Counted from the first letter of the stretch, positions 1 to 11,245 are shown. The stretch: DNA of 64,000 bases from Ectopseudomonas toyotomiensis (GCF_900115695.1 NZ_FOXK01000012.1:1-64000); one strand, 5' to 3'. Notes: generated by a model not told the origin, from the sequence alone. Numbers and translations: made by a program.

Positions 1-16
1 GATGTAGCCCATAAAC

Positions 17-50
17 GACAATGCCCCCATCGAATGATGGAGGCATTGTC
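17..50. terminator. Hairpin downstream of glyA, possible terminator
   Basis: Arms at 17-30 and 37-50 pair with one mismatch around a 6-nt loop. Neither side has a strong T-run, so terminator function is uncertain. It could equally be a palindromic intergenic repeat. Confidence 0.35.
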
Positions 51-122
51 TTCAGCTTGCTCTCCGACTGCTAGGTTTTCACACAGTCTGAATCGGCGGG
101 CTTCTTTGTTTCAGGCTGAGCC

Positions 123-268
123 TTAGAACCTGTTCACGATCTGCTGCGCGTCGGCGCTACTGCGTTAAAAACAAGCTCGGAATGCTCATTTACCACTTGT
201 AAACTCCGCTTCCTCGCTTGTTTTTGCCTTGTATCGCTCTAGCTCGCTAGATCGTGAATAGGTTCTTA
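123..268. repeat. MITE-like element with 20-bp terminal inverted repeats
   Basis: The ends TTAGAACCTGTTCACGATCT (123-142) and the reverse complement of 249-268 match at 18 of 20 positions. The roughly 105-bp interior has no ORF and carries a second internal inversion around the AAAACAAGC / GCTTGTTTT segments. The right end reaches into the glyA stop codon (266-268). The structure fits a non-autonomous miniature inverted-repeat element. No transposase is present in the window. Confidence 0.7.
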
Positions 269-1519
269 GTTGGCATAGACCGGGAACTTCGCGCACAGCG
301 CCTTGACCTGCTCACGCACGCGGCCTTCGACTTCATCATTGCCGATGTTGGCCAGTACGTCGCAGATCCAGCCTGCCAGTTGACGGCACTCGTCTTCCTT
401 GAAGCCGCGAGTGGTGACGGCAGGGGTGCCGATACGCAGGCCGGAGGTGACGAACGGCGAACGCGGATCGTTCGGTACGCTGTTCTTGTTGACGGTGATG
501 AAGGCGCGGCCCAGGGCAGCGTCAGCATCCTTGCCGGTAATGTCCTGCTTGATCAGCGAGAGCAGGAACAGGTGGTTCTCGGTGCCGCCGGAGACCACGT
601 CGTAACCGTTGTCGATGAACACCTGGGCCATGGTCTGGGCGTTCTTGATCACCTGCGCCTGGTAAGCCTTGAACTCAGGCTGCAGCGCTTCCTTGAAGCA
701 CACCGCCTTGGCGGCGATAACGTGCTCCAGCGGGCCGCCCTGGCCGCCCGGGAATACCGCGGAGTTGAATTTCTTCTCCAGCTCTTCGTTCTTGCGCGCC
801 AGGATCAGGCCACCGCGCGGGCCGCGCAGGGTCTTGTGCGTGGTGGTGGTAACCACGTCGGCGAACGGCACCGGATTCGGGTACAGACCCGCAGCGACCA
901 GACCGGCCACGTGGGCCATATCGACGAACAGGTAGGCACCGACCTTGTCGGCGATGGCGCGGAAGCGCGGGAAGTCCAGTACCTGCGAGTAGGCGCTGAA
1001 GCCGGCGATGATCATCTTCGGTTTATGTTCAACGGCCAGGCGCTCGACTTCGTCGTAGTCGATCAGGCCCTGGTCGTTGATGCCGTACTGCACGGCGTTG
1101 TAGATCTTGCCGGAGAAGCTGACGCTGGCGCCGTGGGTCAGGTGGCCGCCGTGGGCCAGGCTCATGCCCAGCACGGTGTCGCCGGCGTTGAGCAGGGCCA
1201 TGTACACGGCGCTGTTGGCCTGGCTGCCGGAGTGCGGCTGGACGTTGGCGTAGTCGGCGCCGAACAGTTCCTTGGCGCGGTCGATGGCGAGTTGCTCGAC
1301 CACGTCGACGTACTCACAACCACCGTAGTAACGCTTGCCCGGATAGCCTTCGGCGTACTTGTTGGTCAGCACGCTACCCTGGGCTTCCATCACCGCCGGG
1401 CTGGTGTAGTTTTCCGAGGCGATCAGCTCGATGTGCTCTTCCTGGCGCTGGGCTTCCTGCTCCATTGCGGCAAAGAGTTCGGCGTCATAACGAGCGAGGG
1501 TCAAATCACGGCTGAACAT
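266..1519 (-). CDS. glyA: Serine hydroxymethyltransferase
   Basis: PLP enzyme that interconverts serine and glycine while charging tetrahydrofolate with a one-carbon unit. It is cytosolic. The 417 residues are the normal family length. The PLP-binding lysine is K229 in the TTTTHKTLRGPRGG motif, and the N-terminal LIASENYTSPAV and GYPGKRYYGGCE substrate/PLP motifs are intact. It lies downstream of morA on the same strand, an order I recall from P. aeruginosa (morA-glyA3). Its stop codon is supplied by the end of the adjacent inverted-repeat element. Pseudomonads often carry several glyA copies, so the copy number suffix is not assigned. Confidence 0.97.
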   Translation of the reverse strand: MFSRDLTLARYDAELFAAMEQEAQRQEEHIELIASENYTSPAVMEAQGSVLTNKYAEGYPGKRYYGGCEYVDVVEQLAIDRAKELFGADYANVQPHSGSQANSAVYMALLNAGDTVLGMSLAHGGHLTHGASVSFSGKIYNAVQYGINDQGLIDYDEVERLAVEHKPKMIIAGFSAYSQVLDFPRFRAIADKVGAYLFVDMAHVAGLVAAGLYPNPVPFADVVTTTTHKTLRGPRGGLILARKNEELEKKFNSAVFPGGQGGPLEHVIAAKAVCFKEALQPEFKAYQAQVIKNAQTMAQVFIDNGYDVVSGGTENHLFLLSLIKQDITGKDADAALGRAFITVNKNSVPNDPRSPFVTSGLRIGTPAVTTRGFKEDECRQLAGWICDVLANIGNDEVEGRVREQVKALCAKFPVYAN

Positions 1520-1654
1520 GGCGGTCCCCTGAAATCAGCTGGGCGGTAGAAAGAGGGGGCGGATTCTACCGCAAAGGTCGCATTCAGGCATATGAAGGTC
1601 GGTCATGAGCCTGACAAATGGCCTTCATGCTGAGTTGGACCTAGGGCTCGCTCG

Positions 1655-4600
1655 TCAATTGAGGATGAACAGCGCTGCGCCGCTGAACTGGGCAGTGAGC
1701 TGACGTGCAGGCATGGGCCTGCCCAGCAGGAAGCCCTGTACTTCGTCGCAGTCGTGTTCACGAAGGAAGTCCAGTTGGGCCTGGCTCTCCACACCCTCGG
1801 CGATCACCATCATGTTCAGGCTGTGCGCCATGGCGATGATGGCGCGGGCGATCTGTGCATCTTGCTCACCATCGGGTAGGCCGTCGACGAAGCTGCGGTC
1901 GATCTTCAAAACGTCGATGGGGAACTGCTTGAGGTAGTTCAGCGACGAGTAGCCGGTGCCGAAATCATCCACGGCAATGCACAGGCCCAAACGCTTGAGG
2001 TTGCCGAGGGTCTGCATCGCGCTGGCGACGTCACGCATCAGTATGCTTTCGGTCAGCTCCAGCTCCAGGCAGGCCGGGGCTACTCCGGTTCTGGCCAGAA
2101 TGGCGGCGATGCGTGCGCTCAGATCGCCTTCGGCGAACTGCCGGGCCGACAGATTGACCGAAATCTTGGGGATGCGGATCTTTTCCTCGTGCCAGGCCTT
2201 GAGCTGCCGGCAGGCTTCCTCCAGCACCCATTCACCGACCTGCACCACCAGGCCGAGCTCCTCCAGCACCGGGATGAACTCATCCGGTGGCACCAGGCCG
2301 CGTGTCGGGTGACTCCAGCGCAACAGCGCCTCGACCCCGGTCAGGCGATTGCCGTCGCCGGAGAACTGCGGCTGATAATGCAGGACGAACTGGCCCTGCT
2401 CCTGAGCGTGGCGCAGATCGCTTTCCAGCTCCAGGCGCTCCAGGGCACTGGCGTTCATGTCGGCCTGGTAGAACTGGAAGTTGTTCTTGCCGCGTTCCTT
2501 GGCGTGATACATCGCGGTGTCGGCGTTCTTCATCAGTTGGCTCAGCTCGCTACCGTCCTGCGGGGCGAGGGCGATACCGATACTGGCGGTGACGAAGAAT
2601 TCGCGGCCTTCGAGGACGAAAGGGCGCGCCAGGCTGGAGAGAATCTGCTCGGCGACATGAATGGCGCGATTCAATGCGCCCTCACGGGTGGCGCGCGGCT
2701 GCAGCAGCAGGGTGAATTCGTCGCCGCCCATGCGCGCCACGGTGTCGTCGCCGTCGACACAGGCCGACAGGCGCACGGCCACGTCCTTGAGCATGCGGTC
2801 GCCGGCGGCGTGGCCGAGCGAATCGTTGATCGGTTTGAAACGGTCGAGGTCGAGGAACATCAGCACCACCCATTCGTCATGTCGATCCGCATGCTGCAGG
2901 GCACTGTGCAGGCGATCCTGGAACAGAGTGCGGTTGGGCAGGTGGGTCAGGGCGTCGTAGTAGGCCAGACGATGGATGCGCTGTTCGCTGGCCTTGCGCT
3001 CGCTGATGTCGCTGAAGAAGCACACGTAGCTGACCAGGTCGCCTTCCTCGTCATGCACCGCGGTAATGCCGACCCAGGCCGGGAAATTCTCCCCACCCTT
3101 GCGCTTTAGCCACACTTCGCCTTCCCAACTGCCGCGCTGGTTGAGTTGGCCGAGGATGTACTGCAGGTGCGCCGCCTGCTGGCGGTCGGCGGTGAGCATG
3201 CCGGGGAGCTGGTCGAGCACCTGGCCGGCGGAATAACCACTGACGCGGCTGAAGGCCTTGTTGACCTGAACGATGTAACCGGCCGGGTCGGTCACCAGAA
3301 TCGCCGCGGTGGAATGCTCGAATACCGTGGCGGCCATGCGCAGGTCTTTTTCCGCGCGGCGTTGCTGGCTGATGTCGCGGCCAACGCCGAGGATGCCTTC
3401 GAAGCGACCGTTCTCGTCCCACATCAGCACCAGGCGCAGTTCCACCGGTATCTTGTGGCCGTCGGCGCGCAGGCAGTCGAAGACGAACAGCTGATCCGGC
3501 AGCTCCTCGCGCAGACGCTCGAGGCGGTCACGCTCGCCGAGCGAATCGCGAATCCGCTCGAGCAGCAGGTACAGGCTGGCGAGCTGCTGCGGGTTGGCCG
3601 CCAGGCCTTGCAGGCCGTTGGCCGTCACCCATTCGGCGTTGTAGCCGAGCATGGCTTCCACCGACGGGCTGACGTAGTTCAGGGCCAGGCTGTCATCGGT
3701 GGAGACGATCACGTCGCTGATGCTTTCCGCCAGCAGGCGGTAGCGTTGCTCGCTGTCGCGCAACGACTGGTTGCGCTCGATCTGCTCGGTGATGTCCTTG
3801 GCCACGCCGATCAGCCGGCTGACGCGACCGCGCTCATCACGCGCCAGAGCCTGCTCACGGATGCTGAACCAGTGCCATTGGCCACTGCGGTGACGCCAGC
3901 GCAGCACCGATTCGAGCAGCAGGCCGTTGCCGACTACTTTCTGCAGGTTGCGAATGCGCCAGTAGTAGTCGCTGTCGTCCGGGTGCAGTACCTGCTCCCA
4001 GAAGTCTCCGGCCATCGCCTTGAGCTCGCTGACGCTATAGCCCAGCTGCAATCCGAGGCTGTGGTTGCTGAACAGCACCTGCCGGTTCTGCATGTCATGC
4101 ACGTAGAGCAGGTCGGGGACCGAGCGAACCACTTCGGACCAGAAGCGCTCACGCTCGATCAGCGACAGTTCGATGCGCTTGCGGCTGGTGATGTCGCTGA
4201 TGCTCAAGGTGACGGCCTGATAGTCCTGGAGCATTTCCGGCAGGCGCAGCACCAGCCAGACGTGACGCTGCAAGCCTTGCGCGGTGACCAGCTGGGTTTC
4301 CAGCTCCATCAGGTTGGGGCCCTCGAGCACGGCCACAGCCAGGCGGTAACACAGATCGTCGGGCTGTACCGGACCGTTGTCGATCAGTTGCTGCCAGGCC
4401 TGTTCGGTGGACTTCACCCCGAGCAGGTTGAGCGCCACCTGGTTGGCCTCGGTAATGCGCAGTTGCTCGACCAGCAGTTGCTGATGCTCGGCATCGGCTT
4501 GCAACCAGCGCTGCAGACCCGCCGCATCGCGCAACTTGTGCTGCAGCAACAGGCTGCGCAGGCCGGAAAGGTCGAGCACGCACAGGGCAACACCGGTGCC

Positions 4601-5860
4601 GTCGAAGATGTCCTGATAGCGCCTGCGGGTTTCCTGCAGTACGCGCATGGCCTGCTGCTCATCGGTCACATCGCGCAGCACCCAGACGTAACCGGCATGA
4701 CGCCCGACTTCGCTGATATCGCTCCGGGTCACGGCGAACAGTCGCTCGCGCCCCTCGCTTTCGACTCTGATGAGCTCCGGTCCCAGATCGCTGCTCAGTT
4801 GTGGGCTGTTGAGCAGCAGCGGGTCGAGGTCGGGCAGCAGATCAAGCAGATGGAGTTCTCCGGCCACGTCGCTGGGAACCCCGAACAGCGCTTCGGCCTG
4901 CGGGTTCAGGTAGCGCACCTTGCCATCGGCCTGGGTCACCAGAATGCGTTCTTCGACGGCGCCGAGTGCACTGGCGGCCTGGCGCAGCGAGCGGCGTGTT
5001 TCGGTATTCAGGCGCTGCAGGCTGCGCTGCTCGCGTTGCAGGCCGTACAGGGCCAGCAGGGTAAGCAGGCTGCACAGCGCGAACAGCAGGAACTTGCCGG
5101 CCAGGGTCGGCATCAGCTCGTTGCCGGCGCGTTCTGCATCGAACAGGGCGCGCAGTTGCCAGTCGCTGCCGGGCAGGGTGATCAGTTCCAGGCTTTGTGC
5201 CTGTTCTGCCGCAGTAACCGGAGCGATGATGCCGCCAGTCTGTTGCAGGTCATCGGCACGCGCTATCACGCGGTGACTGAGCAGATCTTCGAGCAACCAG
5301 TTGTGCTCGCTCTGGTGCTGCTCGCGCAGCCAGCCGCGCAACGCACTGATGCGCATGCGCAATACTCGGTGACTGTCGTCAGGCTGACGCAGCAGCAGGT
5401 AGAGCGCGCCGCCGTCCAGTGCGCTGAAAGCGAAGTGATAGGGCGCCGCGCCGCTGCGTTGCTGCTGGCTGCGAATGAAGCTGAGGTCGCGCGACTCGCT
5501 GGCGCTGTCGGCCAGCAACTGCCCGTTGGCATCGAGCCAGGCCACGCTGTTGACGGTTGGGAAAATGCTGCGCAATGCCGTAACCAATTCGCTGCCGTCG
5601 CCAGCGCGCGCTGGGCTGCTTTGCAGCATTGCCTGGCCCGCCTGCGCCTTGAGGCGCATGTTCAGACTCAGGTGCTTGGCCAGTTGGGCGCTGTAACCCT
5701 GGCTCAGTTGCTTCTGACTATCGAGCAACTGGCGGTATTCCTGAGTCAGCTGCCAGGCCAGCAATCCCAGCATCGCCAGCACCAGCACCACCAGTGCACG
5801 GCGCAATGCTGCGCGCGACTCGCCCGGGGAGGAGGAAGGCAGGGATGAGGGAGTCGACAC
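1655..5860 (-). CDS. morA: MorA-like sensory diguanylate cyclase/phosphodiesterase
   Basis: Inner-membrane c-di-GMP enzyme that in pseudomonads affects flagellar motility and biofilm formation. The 1401 residues begin with a membrane segment (about 20-40), followed by a periplasmic sensor region to about 250 and a second membrane segment (about 255-278). Several PAS/PAC modules follow (about 290-960). The GGDEF motif is intact (GGDEF at 1045-1049), and so is the EAL domain (EAL at 1177-1179, with DDFGTGYSS and GVES motifs). Both catalytic signatures are therefore present, so both cyclase and phosphodiesterase activities are possible. The assignment rests on architecture, length and the morA-glyA neighbourhood. 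The start is the ATG before the hydrophilic leader at the divergent intergenic region. Confidence 0.9.
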   Translation of the reverse strand: MSTPSSLPSSSPGESRAALRRALVVLVLAMLGLLAWQLTQEYRQLLDSQKQLSQGYSAQLAKHLSLNMRLKAQAGQAMLQSSPARAGDGSELVTALRSIFPTVNSVAWLDANGQLLADSASESRDLSFIRSQQQRSGAAPYHFAFSALDGGALYLLLRQPDDSHRVLRMRISALRGWLREQHQSEHNWLLEDLLSHRVIARADDLQQTGGIIAPVTAAEQAQSLELITLPGSDWQLRALFDAERAGNELMPTLAGKFLLFALCSLLTLLALYGLQREQRSLQRLNTETRRSLRQAASALGAVEERILVTQADGKVRYLNPQAEALFGVPSDVAGELHLLDLLPDLDPLLLNSPQLSSDLGPELIRVESEGRERLFAVTRSDISEVGRHAGYVWVLRDVTDEQQAMRVLQETRRRYQDIFDGTGVALCVLDLSGLRSLLLQHKLRDAAGLQRWLQADAEHQQLLVEQLRITEANQVALNLLGVKSTEQAWQQLIDNGPVQPDDLCYRLAVAVLEGPNLMELETQLVTAQGLQRHVWLVLRLPEMLQDYQAVTLSISDITSRKRIELSLIERERFWSEVVRSVPDLLYVHDMQNRQVLFSNHSLGLQLGYSVSELKAMAGDFWEQVLHPDDSDYYWRIRNLQKVVGNGLLLESVLRWRHRSGQWHWFSIREQALARDERGRVSRLIGVAKDITEQIERNQSLRDSEQRYRLLAESISDVIVSTDDSLALNYVSPSVEAMLGYNAEWVTANGLQGLAANPQQLASLYLLLERIRDSLGERDRLERLREELPDQLFVFDCLRADGHKIPVELRLVLMWDENGRFEGILGVGRDISQQRRAEKDLRMAATVFEHSTAAILVTDPAGYIVQVNKAFSRVSGYSAGQVLDQLPGMLTADRQQAAHLQYILGQLNQRGSWEGEVWLKRKGGENFPAWVGITAVHDEEGDLVSYVCFFSDISERKASEQRIHRLAYYDALTHLPNRTLFQDRLHSALQHADRHDEWVVLMFLDLDRFKPINDSLGHAAGDRMLKDVAVRLSACVDGDDTVARMGGDEFTLLLQPRATREGALNRAIHVAEQILSSLARPFVLEGREFFVTASIGIALAPQDGSELSQLMKNADTAMYHAKERGKNNFQFYQADMNASALERLELESDLRHAQEQGQFVLHYQPQFSGDGNRLTGVEALLRWSHPTRGLVPPDEFIPVLEELGLVVQVGEWVLEEACRQLKAWHEEKIRIPKISVNLSARQFAEGDLSARIAAILARTGVAPACLELELTESILMRDVASAMQTLGNLKRLGLCIAVDDFGTGYSSLNYLKQFPIDVLKIDRSFVDGLPDGEQDAQIARAIIAMAHSLNMMVIAEGVESQAQLDFLREHDCDEVQGFLLGRPMPARQLTAQFSGAALFILN

Positions 5861-6260
5861 GTTCTGTGAACCTGCAGCCAGTGCTGGGCTATTTTAAGCG
5901 TTGAGACGCGCGGGCATGCCTGCGCTCGCGCGGGCCGGCTAGAATGCCTGCAAACGTGGCCAAGTGCCAGCTGCGCCGACGAACGTAGGTTTGCCCTGCC
6001 ACGCACATTCCGGTAGTTTTGCGCCGCGCGCGTGAACTGTCCGCGCGGTACTTGGCGTTCGCTCCGGCAGCGGCTAAGGTCTCTGCAAACGCCCCGCTGC
6101 AGGCTTGGTGAAAACTGCCTGCAGCCGGTAATACGGCGGCCAGGCCGGCACGCAGCAGATGGTCAGACTGTCGGCGTTGCCGGTTTCGTCACTCGCAACG
6201 TTATCGCAGTGTCTGCAAGGCCCGCCATTCTCAGCCCCATTCTCACCAGTCAGGTTCTCC
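5861..6260. other. Divergent intergenic region morA/ettA
   Basis: 400 bp without a credible gene. It must carry the promoters of morA (leftward) and ettA (rightward). The only clear structure is a GCTGCAGGC/GCCTGCAGC hairpin (6096-6125, 12-nt loop). No convincing -35/-10 pair or strong Shine-Dalgarno is seen for ettA. Confidence 0.5.
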
Positions 6261-7928
<1,668 letters not shown>

Positions 7929-7942
7929 GTGTTCGCCAGATG

Positions 7943-7971
7943 AAAAAACGGAGCCTTCGGGCTCCGTTTTT
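7943..7971 (+). terminator. Rho-independent terminator of ettA
   Basis: Stem CGGAGCC (7949-7955), TTCG loop, GGCTCCG (7960-7966), then TTTTT. The A-run on the left makes it usable in both directions. Confidence 0.9.
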
Positions 7972-8058
7972 CGTTGAGGCATGTGGGCTGCGTCAGCCAG
8001 CGGACTCCGTTTCGTAGGGTGCGCTGGAATATCGGTGCACACAACGCACTCTACCTGC

Positions 8059-8391
8059 TCAGAGTCTGGCCAGCAGACTCTCCAGTGCCTTGGCCTGATC
8101 CTCGGCCAGATCAATGATATGAAAGCCGGCCCAACAATGCTGGCCGTCGGCGCCGGGGCGGCTCCACAGGCAATCGGCGCCCAGGCGCACTTCCTGTACC
8201 GCATCGCTACCTGAGGTGCACACCAGGCGGCATTCCAGCACCGCGTCGGCGGTGTGGGGGGTGTCACTGAACAGCATGAAACCATCGGCAGACAGGTCGA
8301 CTATCCGGCCCAGGCGCTGACCGCTGTTCAGGTCGAAGACCTCCAGCTGCATTTCGGTGCCATGGCGGCTGTGTTGACGACGCTCTTCCAT
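8059..8391 (-). CDS. PilZ-domain c-di-GMP-binding protein
   Basis: A 110-residue single-domain PilZ protein. Both ligand motifs are present: RxxxR (R5-R9, RRQHSRH) and DxSxxG (D32-G37, DLSADG). Binding of cyclic di-GMP is therefore predicted. It lies 9 bp after the DUF1631 gene on the same strand and is probably cotranscribed with it, which suggests the DUF1631 protein is its partner or output. The protein is soluble and cytosolic. No further effector domain is visible. Confidence 0.9.
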   Translation of the reverse strand: MEERRQHSRHGTEMQLEVFDLNSGQRLGRIVDLSADGFMLFSDTPHTADAVLECRLVCTSGSDAVQEVRLGADCLWSRPGADGQHCWAGFHIIDLAEDQAKALESLLARL

Positions 8392-8400
8392 GGAAATTCC

Positions 8401-10722
8401 TCAGCGGGGTTCGGCCGTGCGCCCGGTGAAGCGCTGCAGCACACGGTAAATGGCAGTCAGCGCGCGATCCACCAGGGGCGCCGCGCGTTCGGGTGTCACG
8501 ATTCGGGCCAGGCCCTTTTCCATCTCGCTGGCCAGCAGGGTCAGCGGCTTGATCGCAACGCGCTGGCCACTGTGGTCGACGAACATGTAGTTGTGCGTAG
8601 TTGGGCTGAACCAGGAAAGCTTGAGCACGCGGCTCTTGCCGCCCTCGACGAACTCGAACCAGGTGCCGAACTCGACGCTGGCCAATTCCTTGGCCAGGGC
8701 TTGTGCGCGTGCCGAGAGCTTACTGCGCAAAGGTGCCTGGCGAGCCAGATCGGCATCCTCTCCGAGCATGGCGCCCAGGGGGCTTTCTGGCAGGGTAGGC
8801 TTGAGCTGGGCGGCCAACTGCGGCTGCTTGGCCTGGACTGCATGTTGGCAGGCCACCAGGTCTTGCAGCAGGCGGCGGATGCCGTCCTCATGGTAGCCGC
8901 CGAGCAATTCCAGGCCCTTGCGCAGGTCGCTGAGCATCGGCACGCGCTGTTCCTGCAGCTGCAGCACCTCGGCCTCGCCCAGCGGCGTGCCGCTCCAGGC
9001 CAGCTGTTCGGCCACTTCGCAGGAGCGCTTCCACTCCGCGCTCTGTTCGCCATGGCGCAGCAGGACGAACACCAGGACGTCGGCCCAGGTCAGTTCGAGG
9101 AAGTTGCGGATGATGGTTGGTAGGTCGCGCTTTCCGACGCATCGCTGAACCACCTCAAGCGCCTGCTCGCGAGCCCCCAGCAGACGATCACGCCCCTTGG
9201 CCGCCTCGACCGCGCGGCGCTCGCGCAGTTCGACCTTGTGGCGCAGGGTCTCGACATACTCGTTGAACTCATCGATCAGGCTGTCGAACAGTCCCAGATC
9301 ACCGCTGAAACCGTGAATCACCCGTTCGACCACCCATTGCATCTTGGCCAGAAGGCTGCGTTCGTCACCTTCGCTGCCATAGAGCACGCCGGCCTGGGCC
9401 ATGGTGTTGAGCAGGCGTCGCGCCGGATGGTGGTGCTGGGTGAACAGCGCCTTGTCCTGCAGCGCGATTTTCAGATAGGGCGTATGCAGGTGCGAAAGTG
9501 CGGTCTTGCAGGCGTCCGGCAGGTTCTCGTCATCGAGGATGAAGTCGAACAGCATGCCAACCAGGTCGATCACGTCGGCTTCCTGATCGGACACCTTGCT
9601 GTCGCCCGGCAGGCTGCTGTGCGATTCCAGTTGCTGCTGCAGGTCGGCCTTGAGGCCTTCAACGGCTTGCGGTTGGTGCAGGCGTTGGGCCAGTTCATGG
9701 GCCGACTGCTGTTGCATGCGATTGAGCGCGGCAAGCAGTTCGCTGGCGCTGTAGGTACGGCTGGCCTGGCGCGGTGAGAAGCTGACGATGCTCCGTGTGC
9801 CGCCCAGCAGCGGGGCGTCCGGGTGGCTCTGGCGGTGTTCGCCGAGCAGGCTGGACAGGCCGCTGAACAGCGCGCCCGGATCGCTCGGCGGCGGTGCGCT
9901 GAGATCCAGATCGAACAGCGCCGGCTCTACGGGCGCTGGCGTCGTACCCGGTCTGCCCGCTGTTTGTTGGGGCGCCGGGGCTTCTGGCGCAGGCGCGTCG
10001 GGGCGGCTGACGCTTTGATTGATCTGCGCGCTGTACTTGAGGTTGGGCAGCACGCCGGCATCGATCAGGCGCTGGTTGAGTGCGCCATAGAGTGAATCGA
10101 GGCTCTGCATCACATGGCGATCGAAGAGCATGTAGAGGATGGTCTTGATCTGCAGTGGGAAGGGGCAGGGCGCCAGCGCATCGCGAAACGCCTGGGCAAT
10201 GGCCTGTGGACCGAAGGGGTTGCTGTCCTCGCCGAGCTTCTGGCCGTTGTTGAGCAGCGCCAGGCGCTGCTCCAGAGCGAATAGCGGCTGGGTGCAGCGT
10301 GCCTTGACCCGGCTGACCATATTGGTGACTTGCAGGGTTTCTTCGTAATCCTCGTTCTGCACCAGGGCCAACTGCTCGGGGTCCACTTCGGCCGGCGTCT
10401 GATCCTGCAGCTTGCCGTCGAGGAAGTCGGAAAAATTGTTGGCGATGGTCTGGTGGTAGCTGCGCTCGATCTGTGGACGCTGGCGGCGGATCTCGCGCAT
10501 GTTGTCGAAGAACAACGTCTGTACCTTGTTGTTCTCGGCTTTCTCGGCGCATTCGAACAGGGTGTCATCGACTTGGCCGAATACACCGCTCAGATGCTCC
10601 GCCAGTCGATTCATCACCAGTTTGCGGCAGGCTTGTACCAGATCGCTGAAGCGCGGCTGTATACCGCGGCTGGCGAGGCTAACCACCTTGGGATGAATGG
10701 GGGGCTTGTCCTGGTTGCTCAT
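8401..10722 (-). CDS. DUF1631 family protein (paralogue 1)
   Basis: A 773-residue cytosolic protein of the DUF1631 family, whose function is not established to my knowledge. Some databases mislabel members as thymidine phosphorylase. It is largely helical and rich in Gln, Leu and Glu, with a Pro/Ala-rich linker at about 235-270. The C-terminal segment (about 690-750, with FSPTTHNYMFVDHSGQRVAI) resembles a small beta domain. It is followed closely by a PilZ gene. A second full-length family member lies at 36.5 kb. Confidence 0.85.
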   Translation of the reverse strand: MSNQDKPPIHPKVVSLASRGIQPRFSDLVQACRKLVMNRLAEHLSGVFGQVDDTLFECAEKAENNKVQTLFFDNMREIRRQRPQIERSYHQTIANNFSDFLDGKLQDQTPAEVDPEQLALVQNEDYEETLQVTNMVSRVKARCTQPLFALEQRLALLNNGQKLGEDSNPFGPQAIAQAFRDALAPCPFPLQIKTILYMLFDRHVMQSLDSLYGALNQRLIDAGVLPNLKYSAQINQSVSRPDAPAPEAPAPQQTAGRPGTTPAPVEPALFDLDLSAPPPSDPGALFSGLSSLLGEHRQSHPDAPLLGGTRSIVSFSPRQASRTYSASELLAALNRMQQQSAHELAQRLHQPQAVEGLKADLQQQLESHSSLPGDSKVSDQEADVIDLVGMLFDFILDDENLPDACKTALSHLHTPYLKIALQDKALFTQHHHPARRLLNTMAQAGVLYGSEGDERSLLAKMQWVVERVIHGFSGDLGLFDSLIDEFNEYVETLRHKVELRERRAVEAAKGRDRLLGAREQALEVVQRCVGKRDLPTIIRNFLELTWADVLVFVLLRHGEQSAEWKRSCEVAEQLAWSGTPLGEAEVLQLQEQRVPMLSDLRKGLELLGGYHEDGIRRLLQDLVACQHAVQAKQPQLAAQLKPTLPESPLGAMLGEDADLARQAPLRSKLSARAQALAKELASVEFGTWFEFVEGGKSRVLKLSWFSPTTHNYMFVDHSGQRVAIKPLTLLASEMEKGLARIVTPERAAPLVDRALTAIYRVLQRFTGRTAEPR

Positions 10723-10840
10723 GGACTGTCCTGGCTGGCGTCGTCGGCTGGCGCGTCCTGCGTCGTGCCGCAGTTCGATGAAACATATAGTAGTCCATGG
10801 CTTGCCTGCAAAGCATTGTCGTAAAAGCAGTTTGCAGGGG

Positions 10841-10868
10841 TTGACAGGGAAATTTTGCTACGTAAAAT
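10841..10868 (+). promoter_or_regulatory. Sigma70 promoter of the tRNA operon
   Basis: TTGACA (10841-10846), 16-bp spacer, TAAAAT (10863-10868). A GC-rich discriminator (GGCGCGCC) follows, the usual mark of stringently controlled stable-RNA promoters. It is about 60 bp upstream of tRNA-Asn. Confidence 0.85.
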
Positions 10869-10928
10869 GGCGCGCCTCTGAAGCGGTAAAGCGAAAGCCA
10901 AAGCGCAGCAGAGCTGGAAGACCGAAGT

Positions 10929-11004
10929 TCCGCGATAGCTCAGTCGGTAGAGCAAATGACTGTTAATCATTGGGTCCCTGGTTCGAGTCCAGGTCGCGGA
11001 GCCA
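10929..11004 (+). tRNA. tRNA-Asn (GTT)
   Basis: 76 nt. The acceptor TCCGCGA/TCGCGGA pairs, the discriminator is G, and CCA is encoded. The anticodon loop reads CTGTTAA (anticodon GTT) and the T-loop GTTCGAGTC is canonical. It is the first gene of a three-tRNA operon. Confidence 0.97.
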
Positions 11005-11013
11005 ACTTCCTAT

Positions 11014-11090
11014 CGGGGTATAGCGCAGTCCGGTAGCGCGCTTGCTTTGGGAGCAAGATGTCGGGAGTTCGAATCCCCCTACCCCGACCA
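11014..11090 (+). tRNA. tRNA-Pro (TGG)
   Basis: 77 nt. The acceptor CGGGGTA/TACCCCG pairs, followed by A-CCA. The anticodon stem CTTGC/GCAAG encloses loop TTTGGGA, giving anticodon TGG. Confidence 0.97.
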
Positions 11091-11095
11091 TATTT

Positions 11096-11171
11096 GGGTC
11101 GTTAGCTCAGTTGGTAGAGCAGTTGGCTTTTAACCAATTGGTCGTAGGTTCGAATCCTACACGACCCACCA
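11096..11171 (+). tRNA. tRNA-Lys (TTT)
   Basis: 76 nt. The acceptor GGGTCGT/ACGACCC pairs, followed by A-CCA. The anticodon stem TTGGC/ACCAA region encloses loop CTTTTAA, giving anticodon TTT. It is the last gene of the operon. Confidence 0.97.
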
Positions 11172-11180
11172 CTACTAACG

Positions 11181-11208
11181 AAAAAGCCCGCCTAGTGCGG
11201 GCTTTTTC
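11181..11208 (+). terminator. Terminator of the tRNA operon
   Basis: AAAAAGCCCGC and GCGGGCTTTTT pair around a short loop, ending in a T-run 10 nt after tRNA-Lys. Confidence 0.9.
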
Positions 11209-11245
11209 GTTTCTGCGCCTTACGCGGTGCTTGGCCGTCTCGCAT

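Noticed and set aside
254..1549. 431-codon open frame opposite glyA
   Set aside because: Exact antisense of glyA; composition is the mirror expected from GC-rich codon bias, and the glyA motifs are intact.
3146..5848. 900-codon open frame opposite morA
   Set aside because: Antisense shadow rich in Gln, Val, Leu and Ala; the morA strand carries all known domain motifs.
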